This document shows positions 59,715 to 64,000 of a stretch of DNA of 64,000 bases, one piece after another; position 1 is the stretch's first letter; every line of letters starts with the position of its first letter. Below the pieces are notes generated by a model that ran no database searches, was not told where the DNA came from, and worked only from the letters and a program-made list of their open reading frames with translations. The stretch spans positions 62,001 through 126,000 of the forward strand of contig JACKNG010000001.1 of the NCBI GenBank assembly GCA_024235015.1, in the 5' to 3' direction. The stretch comes from Gammaproteobacteria bacterium (GTDB lineage: Bacteria > Pseudomonadota > Gammaproteobacteria > Ga0077536). The position numbers and the translations under genes are program-made.

Positions 59715-60386
59715 ATGATGGGAGAATTCCCAATCGCTCGCGCCGGTGCCGGCGCTGCCATGGTCCTGGCCGGTGCGCTGGCCTGCACGGCCGCCCAGGC
59801 CACTTACGTCGCCGAGGTCGAGGCCAATGACGGTTTCGCCACGGCCCAGGTTCTCGACGGCAACTTCTCGCTCGACTTCGACGCCGACATCGGCGACCTG
59901 TCCGGCGCCAATACCTCGACCAGCTTGGCCCACGCCTCGGTGCGCGCCACGGGCAACGACAGCGTGGACATCTACCGCTTCACGGTCAATGCGCCCGGCA
60001 GCCGGGTGATCCTCGACATCGACTACGGCGCGCCCGGCTTCGACAGCGCGCTGTGGCTGTTCAGCGCGGCCGACCTGGTCAACGAGCTCCGCAACGACTG
60101 GGATACCACGGCCACCGCCGGCGCGGGCGGTTCGGTGGCCAACCTCGGCGGCGGCCTGTCCGACGATTCCTTCATCGAAGAGGTCGTCGCCAGCGCCGGT
60201 GTCTACTACGCCCTGGTCGGCCGCCAGGCCAGCGGGGTCCCGGGCTACGACGTGGTACCGGTGGGTGCCTCCTACGTCCTGCACGTCTCGGTCGACCAGG
60301 CCGAAGTGCTGCCGTCGCCAGCGGTGTTGCCGCTCTTCGCCACGGGCCTGCTGGGCTTCGCCTGGTCGCGCCGTCCCGGCGCCTGA
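59715..60386 (+). CDS. exported PPC-domain protein with PEP-CTERM-like anchor
   Basis: A 223-residue secreted protein. A signal peptide (GAGAAMVLAGALACTAAQA) is followed by the pre-peptidase C-terminal (PPC) type start VEANDGFATAQVLDG and by VDIYRFTVNAPGSRVILDID. The C-terminal tail reads LPSPAVLPLFATGLLGFAWSRR, the architecture of PEP-CTERM sorting signals: short proline motif (here SP, not PEP), hydrophobic span, basic end. It would be processed by an exosortase, none of which is in this window. ATG 59715 (or 59718) follows AGGAGGGTG. Role probably in the cell surface or biofilm matrix. Confidence 0.82.
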   Translation: MMGEFPIARAGAGAAMVLAGALACTAAQATYVAEVEANDGFATAQVLDGNFSLDFDADIGDLSGANTSTSLAHASVRATGNDSVDIYRFTVNAPGSRVILDIDYGAPGFDSALWLFSAADLVNELRNDWDTTATAGAGGSVANLGGGLSDDSFIEEVVASAGVYYALVGRQASGVPGYDVVPVGASYVLHVSVDQAEVLPSPAVLPLFATGLLGFAWSRRPGA

Positions 60387-60562
60387 GCCGCCCCCGCCCG
60401 GGCCATGCCGGTGCGCGTGGCCCGGTGCTTCCACGCCGGCCGACCCGGTCGGCGTGACGTCTCTACCAAGGGCCGTTGCGACCTGCCCTCGCCGCCCGCC
60501 CGGGGTGCTTCCCGGCAGCGGCTGTCACGCGTGCCGATCGCCGCACAGGCCCGGCGCCAAGC

Positions 60563-60964
60563 TCAGCCGTCCGCTTCCGGCGCGTGGCACACGATACCGA
60601 TCTTGTTGCCGTCGGGGTCACGTACGTAGGCGCCGTAGTAATCGGGATGGTAGTGCGGCCGCAGCCCGGGCGCGCCGTCGTCGCGGCCGCCGTGGGCCAG
60701 CGCCGCGGCATGGGCAGCGCGCACGACGGCACGGCTGGCGGCGTCGAAGGCGACCATCTGGCCGTTGCCGGGCTGGTGCGCGTGGCCGTCGAACGGACGC
60801 GCGATGACGAACAGCGGGCGGCCGCCGCCCGCAGTCTGCCAGCCGGCCCAGGGGCGCGCCGGGTCGCAGAAACGCTGCTCGAGGCCGAGGCTCGCCAGTA
60901 CCGGTGCGTAGAAGCGGAGTGCGCGTTCGAAATCGCTCACCCCGAAGAAGACGTGGGAGAACAT
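60563..60964 (-). CDS. VOC family (glyoxalase-like) protein
   Basis: A 133-residue vicinal oxygen chelate protein: MFSHVFFGVSDFERALRFYA gives the first metal-binding His4 and HPDYYGAYVRDPDGNKIGIV the C-terminal half with the YVRDPDGN motif. VOC members include glyoxalases, fosfomycin-resistance enzymes and ring-cleavage dioxygenases; this one is short and of unknown substrate. Start ATG 60964. Divergent from the His-rich outer-membrane-type protein, so the RegA-type box at 61123 could affect both. Confidence 0.83.
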   Translation of the reverse strand: MFSHVFFGVSDFERALRFYAPVLASLGLEQRFCDPARPWAGWQTAGGGRPLFVIARPFDGHAHQPGNGQMVAFDAASRAVVRAAHAAALAHGGRDDGAPGLRPHYHPDYYGAYVRDPDGNKIGIVCHAPEADG

Positions 60965-61122
60965 GGCGGGCTTCCTCGCTTGGCGACGGGATGGTGCGGC
61001 ACTGGACCTGCCGAGGGCGGGACGCGGTGCGACCCCGCACAGTTTAATGCGGCTGCAGGCCCGGGCGCGGCGCGGGCATCGCGCCGGCCCCGGCCGGCGG
61101 CACCGCGGTGGGTCGTCGGCGC

Positions 61123-61139
61123 TGCGACACTTTGTCGCA
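61123..61139. promoter_or_regulatory. second perfect RegA/PrrA-type box
   Basis: TGCGACACTTTGTCGCA has the same TGCGAC-N5-GTCGCA half sites as the box beside regB (33382-33398). It lies 58 bp before the ATG at 61197 and 159 bp from the divergent VOC gene. A CCTATTCTTGG segment between the box and the ATG could hold the -10 region. Confidence 0.65.
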
Positions 61140-61196
61140 TTCCGGTCGGCTGCCGTGGCCCCTATTCTTGGCCCCGGTCGAACGGGGGAACTCGAG

Positions 61197-62231
61197 ATGT
61201 CGATGCGATTGTCTGGTTGGTGCCTGGTGTTGTGCGGCGCGCTCGCCTGCGCCGGTGCCGAGGCCTGCGACTATTGCCTGCTCTCGCAAGGGATCTCACC
61301 GCTCGACACCATCGACGGCCGCGGCCTGCGCCTGGTCCAGCGCTACACCGAGCTCGACCGCGTCTATGCCGGCAGCCGCGAACTCGACAACCCGGGTGCG
61401 CGCGAGACCTACCACACCACGGAACTCAGCGGATTCTGGTCGGCGCGTCCATGGTTGACCGTGATGGCCGTGCTGCCCTTCCGCGTGACCGCGGTCGATG
61501 GTCATCTCGAACACCACGGCGGTCACCACCACGCGGACGCGGACGACCACGAAGATCACGATCACCACGACGAGGAGAGCGTCGTCGACCCGGCCGTACG
61601 CGCGGTCGAGGACCAGCACGGCGGGGATGGTGGCCTCGGTGACGTCTCGCTGCTGGCCCGCGCGCGGGTTTTCCAGCGCCACACCCTGGACAGCACGACC
61701 ACCCTCGCGCTGCTGGCCGGGGTCAGGTTGCCCACCGGCAACACCGACGGTCGCGCCGACGACGGCGCTTACCTCGACGCCCACCTCCAGCTTGGCAGTG
61801 GCGCGACCGACGGCCTGTTCGGTGCCGCCTTCCAGCACGTCAGGGGACGCTGGGCGCTCAACGGCAACGTCCTCGGCGCCCTGCGCGGCCAGGGCGAAGC
61901 CGGCGCCCACGACTACGACTACGGCGATTCTCTGAACTACGACCTCACCGTGCGTTACCGTGTAAGCCCGGCGACGCTCGGTGGCGGGCCACGGCGCTGG
62001 TTCCTGTCCTGCGGCCTGGGGGGCGAGGTCCGCGGCAAGGAGATCGAGGCCGGCAGCCGTATCGACGATTCCGGCGGGCACGTGCTGTTCGTGCAACCCG
62101 GCCTGCAGCTCGGCGTCGGTGCGCGCTGGACTTTCGAAGTGGGCGCCCAGGTGCCCGTCCACCACGACCTCGCCGGCACCCAGCTCGGCGAGGATCTCAA
62201 GGTGTTCGGTGCACTCAACGTGCTGCTTTGA
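61197..62231 (+). CDS. outer-membrane-type beta-barrel protein with CxxC N-terminus and His-rich loop
   Basis: A 344-residue exported protein. The signal peptide is MRLSGWCLVLCGALACAGA, and the mature protein starts near ACDYCLLSQGISPLDT, with a CxxC motif (Cys24, Cys27). A loop at about 103-124 contains ten His in 22 residues with many Asp and is a likely metal-binding site. The rest alternates short strands and ends in FEVGAQVPVHH and LKVFGALNVLL, as in outer-membrane porins of the transporter (Phenol_MetA_deg-like) type. The ATG at 61197 follows GGGGGAA; ATG 61203 is an alternative. It is translationally coupled to a TlpA-like gene. Confidence 0.72.
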   Translation: MSMRLSGWCLVLCGALACAGAEACDYCLLSQGISPLDTIDGRGLRLVQRYTELDRVYAGSRELDNPGARETYHTTELSGFWSARPWLTVMAVLPFRVTAVDGHLEHHGGHHHADADDHEDHDHHDEESVVDPAVRAVEDQHGGDGGLGDVSLLARARVFQRHTLDSTTTLALLAGVRLPTGNTDGRADDGAYLDAHLQLGSGATDGLFGAAFQHVRGRWALNGNVLGALRGQGEAGAHDYDYGDSLNYDLTVRYRVSPATLGGGPRRWFLSCGLGGEVRGKEIEAGSRIDDSGGHVLFVQPGLQLGVGARWTFEVGAQVPVHHDLAGTQLGEDLKVFGALNVLL

Positions 62232-62740
62232 AGCACCGTGCGGCCATCCTGTTACTGTGCCTGCTGGCGGCGGCGCCCGCCGCGGCGCGCGACGCGCTGC
62301 GCCTGGACCGCTTGAGTGACGCCGTGCCGCCCTTCACGCTCGAGCCCGCCCTGGGCGATGGGCCGGCGCTCGAGCTCGACGATCTCGCCGGGCGCACCGT
62401 GTTGCTGCACTTCTGGGCGACGTGGTGCGGACCCTGCCGCGAAGAGTTGCCGGCCCTGCAGGCGCTCGCCGACCGTCTCGAGGCGACCCGCTTCGCGCTC
62501 GTGCTGGTCGCCATCGACGATACCGCCACGGGCGCCGAGGTAGCGCGCTTCGCCGCCGATCTCGGCGTTACCGTGCCGGTCTACCTGGCGCGGACTAGCA
62601 CGGTGAGCGATCGCTACTGGCGCTGGGGTGTGCCGGTGAGTTACCTCGTCGACCCTGCCGGCGGCTTCGTCGGCCGCGCACTCGGGCCGCGCGCCTGGAA
62701 CGCGCCGGCGAGCATCGCGGCGCTGCGCGCGATCGAGTGA
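62228..62740 (+). CDS. TlpA/ResA-like thiol-disulfide oxidoreductase
   Basis: A 170-residue periplasmic thioredoxin. The signal peptide (KHRAAILLLCLLAAAPAAARD) is followed by the thioredoxin fold with HFWATWCGPCREELPAL (active site Cys67/Cys70) and WRWGVPVSYLVDPAG containing the cis-Pro. TTG at 62228 is the probable start because it gives an intact n-region and overlaps the stop of the upstream gene (TTGA). It may reduce or transfer disulfides, possibly on the CxxC of its partner; this is inferred from the pairing. Confidence 0.87.
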   Translation: MKHRAAILLLCLLAAAPAAARDALRLDRLSDAVPPFTLEPALGDGPALELDDLAGRTVLLHFWATWCGPCREELPALQALADRLEATRFALVLVAIDDTATGAEVARFAADLGVTVPVYLARTSTVSDRYWRWGVPVSYLVDPAGGFVGRALGPRAWNAPASIAALRAIE

Positions 62741-62761
62741 GCGCCGAACGCCGCGGGCTGC

Positions 62762-63247
62762 TCAGGCTGTTACGCGGGTGAGGACGAAGATCGGGATCTC
62801 GCGCGTCGTCTTGGCCTGGTAGGCACGGTACGGCGGGTAGAGGTTGGCCATCATCTCCCACAGGCGCGTGCGCTCGGCACCGGTGGCCAGGCTGGCCTCC
62901 GCCGCGAAGACCTCGGCGCCCACCTGCAGCTCGACCCGCGGCTGCGCGCGCAGGTTGAAATACCACGCCGGGTGGGTGTCGGCGCCACCCTTGGAGCCGA
63001 CGATGACGTAGCGCTCACCGTCCTCGCCGTACAGCAGCGGGTGGGTCACGACCTGGCCCGAGCGCCGCCCGACCGTGGTCAACAGCAGGCAGGGCAAGGG
63101 GCCGTCGCCGCCGAAGGCGGTGGCGTCCCACAGGTGGCCGCGCGCGCCGCCGCTCTCGCGGTATTCGCGCAGGTGTTGCTGGATCCAGTCCGGTACCGCG
63201 CCCTGGGCCAGGGTGGCGACGGCGTCGTCGGCGGGGTCGTTGCTCAT
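62762..63247 (-). CDS. Ddn-like nitroreductase/quinone reductase (F420-type beta-barrel)
   Basis: A 161-residue split beta-barrel protein of the Ddn/DUF385 family: LLLTTVGRRSGQVVTHPLLY, VIVGSKGGADTHPAWYFNL and LYPPYRAYQAKT are characteristic. In Mycobacterium such proteins use F420H2 to reduce quinones and nitroimidazoles. Whether this organism makes F420 is not shown here, but several LLM-class neighbours are consistent with it. ATG 63247. Converges on tlpA with a 21-bp gap and is co-directional with the LLM gene to its right. Confidence 0.85.
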   Translation of the reverse strand: MSNDPADDAVATLAQGAVPDWIQQHLREYRESGGARGHLWDATAFGGDGPLPCLLLTTVGRRSGQVVTHPLLYGEDGERYVIVGSKGGADTHPAWYFNLRAQPRVELQVGAEVFAAEASLATGAERTRLWEMMANLYPPYRAYQAKTTREIPIFVLTRVTA

Positions 63248-63310
63248 GTCGGGATCTCCGTGCGGGGGCGCCGGCGGACCGGCGCGGTGATGGGGATGCG
63301 GGGTCTAGTT

Positions 63311-64000
63311 TCAGGCGTGGTGGCGGGCGGCCTCGGCGATCACTTCCACCGCCTCGTCCTGCTGGGTGCGCACGGCCAGGGTCGTCGCGCCCGAATCGGT
63401 CCAGGCGCGGAAACGCTCGATGATGCGCGCCTTCGGACCGACCAGGCTCTTGTGGTCCACCCATTCGTCGGGCACGGCCGCCGCCGCCTCGTCCTTGCGA
63501 CCGGCGAGAAAGAGTTCCTGGATGCGCTCGGCGGCCGCGCCGTAGCCGCGCCGGGTCATGAGATCCTTGTGGTAGTTCTTGCCCCGTGCGCCCATGCCGC
63601 CCACGTAGAGCGCGACCTCGGGCTTCAGCGCGGCGAGCGCTGCGCCGACGTCGTCGGCGACCTGCACGTGGCAGTTGGCGACGATGTCGAATCCGGCCAG
63701 CGACTTGCCGCCGCCGGCGCGACGGAAGCCCTCCTCCAGCCACGGCCGGTACTCGGGCAGCGAACCCGGCACGAAGCCGAGCGGCAGCCAGCCGTCGGCG
63801 ATCTCGGCGGTCAGGCGAACGGAGGCGGCGTTGCCGGTGCCGAGGTAGATGGGAATGGCCGGGTTCATGTGCAGGATGGACTTGAGCGGCTTGGCCAGGC
63901 CGGCCGCGCCGGGGCCCTGGTAAGGCAGGGAGATCTCCTCGCCGGCATGCGTCACCGGCGCTTCGCGCGCCCAGATCTTGCGGATGATGGCGACGTAGTC
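63311..64000 (-). CDS. LLM class F420-type oxidoreductase (5' end outside window)
   Basis: The frame stays open to the right edge, so the N-terminal part is missing; about 229 residues are visible. PLKSILHMNPAIPIYLGTG, VALYVGGMGARGKNYHKDL and AAAERIQELFLAGRKDEAAAAVPDE [shared with the 35075 gene in the same order] show that it is a paralogue of that oxidoreductase. The stop TGA is at 63313-63311. Co-directional with the Ddn-like gene 63 bp downstream, which would fit a common F420-dependent unit. The cofactor is not proven. Confidence 0.85.
   Translation of the reverse strand, partial: DYVAIIRKIWAREAPVTHAGEEISLPYQGPGAAGLAKPLKSILHMNPAIPIYLGTGNAASVRLTAEIADGWLPLGFVPGSLPEYRPWLEEGFRRAGGGKSLAGFDIVANCHVQVADDVGAALAALKPEVALYVGGMGARGKNYHKDLMTRRGYGAAAERIQELFLAGRKDEAAAAVPDEWVDHKSLVGPKARIIERFRAWTDSGATTLAVRTQQDEAVEVIAEAARHHA

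Noticed and set aside
60431..60456. GCCGACC/GGTCGGC dyad downstream of the PEP-CTERM gene as a terminator
   Set aside because: The arms leave a one-base loop and no T-run follows; too weak to list as a feature.

Overview
This 64 kb window is chromosomal DNA of very high GC content (I estimate the upper 60s percent). It is most likely from a gammaproteobacterium, possibly a betaproteobacterium, with an aerobic, catabolically versatile lifestyle. The evidence is a Pseudomonas-like cysH-cysG-cysI-DUF934 sulfite reduction block, a RegBA/PrrBA redox two-component pair, PEP-CTERM and DUF3047 proteins, an acetone carboxylase operon and GGGGACAG-tipped hairpin repeats. No rRNA, tRNA, CRISPR array, prophage or intact insertion sequence was seen. 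Coding density is high and most genes lie in long co-directional runs.

Layout. 0-7.2 kb: a truncated VWA (CoxE-like) gene, a polytopic membrane protein, and two Baeyer-Villiger type flavin monooxygenases on either side of an NADP-dependent MDR oxidoreductase. 7.4-16.3 kb: a leftward operon that begins with a TetR regulator (palindromic operator just upstream) and continues with fused isobutyryl-CoA mutase IcmF, a cobalamin-binding protein, DUF1289, a PaaG-like enoyl-CoA isomerase/hydratase, an MDR oxidoreductase, a tandem EthD protein and an acyl-CoA dehydrogenase. 16.4-19.4 kb: a membrane-bound CHASE-PAS-GGDEF-EAL cyclic-di-GMP enzyme. 19.4-30.8 kb: eleven leftward acyl-CoA genes (CoA transferase III, Cys-less HMG-CoA-synthase-like/DUF35 fusion, thiolase, acyl-CoA dehydrogenase, MatB-like ligase, MaoC hydratase, CitE-like lyase, haloalkane dehalogenase, FlK-like thioesterase, PanB, TesB).

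31-34 kb: a DUF4124 protein, regA-regB, and a divergent four-cysteine cytochrome c; a perfect RegA-type box lies between regB and the cytochrome gene. 34-39 kb: an MBL hydrolase, two luciferase-like (LLM) oxidoreductases and a Tat-exported DUF3047 protein. 38.8-43.1 kb: the assimilatory sulfate/sulfite block with an AT-rich promoter. 43.4-50.5 kb: acetone carboxylase alpha, gamma and beta (unusual order) followed by an FAH-family hydrolase and a quinone oxidoreductase. 51-64 kb: an RRM RNA-binding protein, more LLM oxidoreductases, a GST, a second DUF3047 protein, several small cytosolic enzymes (GNAT, SRPBCC, NIPSNAP, cyclase, NTF2-like, PaaI, GFA), a lone HisC, a PEP-CTERM protein, a VOC protein, a His-rich outer-membrane-type protein with a TlpA thioredoxin, and a Ddn-like protein.

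Taken together the genes suggest ketone and branched-chain acyl-CoA catabolism: ketones can be oxygenated to esters (BVMOs) or carboxylated (Acx), and the resulting acids can be processed as CoA thioesters, with B12-dependent skeletal rearrangement by IcmF. The most interesting observations are a second perfect RegA-type box 58 bp before the His-rich barrel/TlpA operon, the translationally coupled dehalogenase and FlK-like thioesterase, the HMGS/DUF35 fusion lacking its catalytic cysteine, and the rearranged acetone carboxylase operon.
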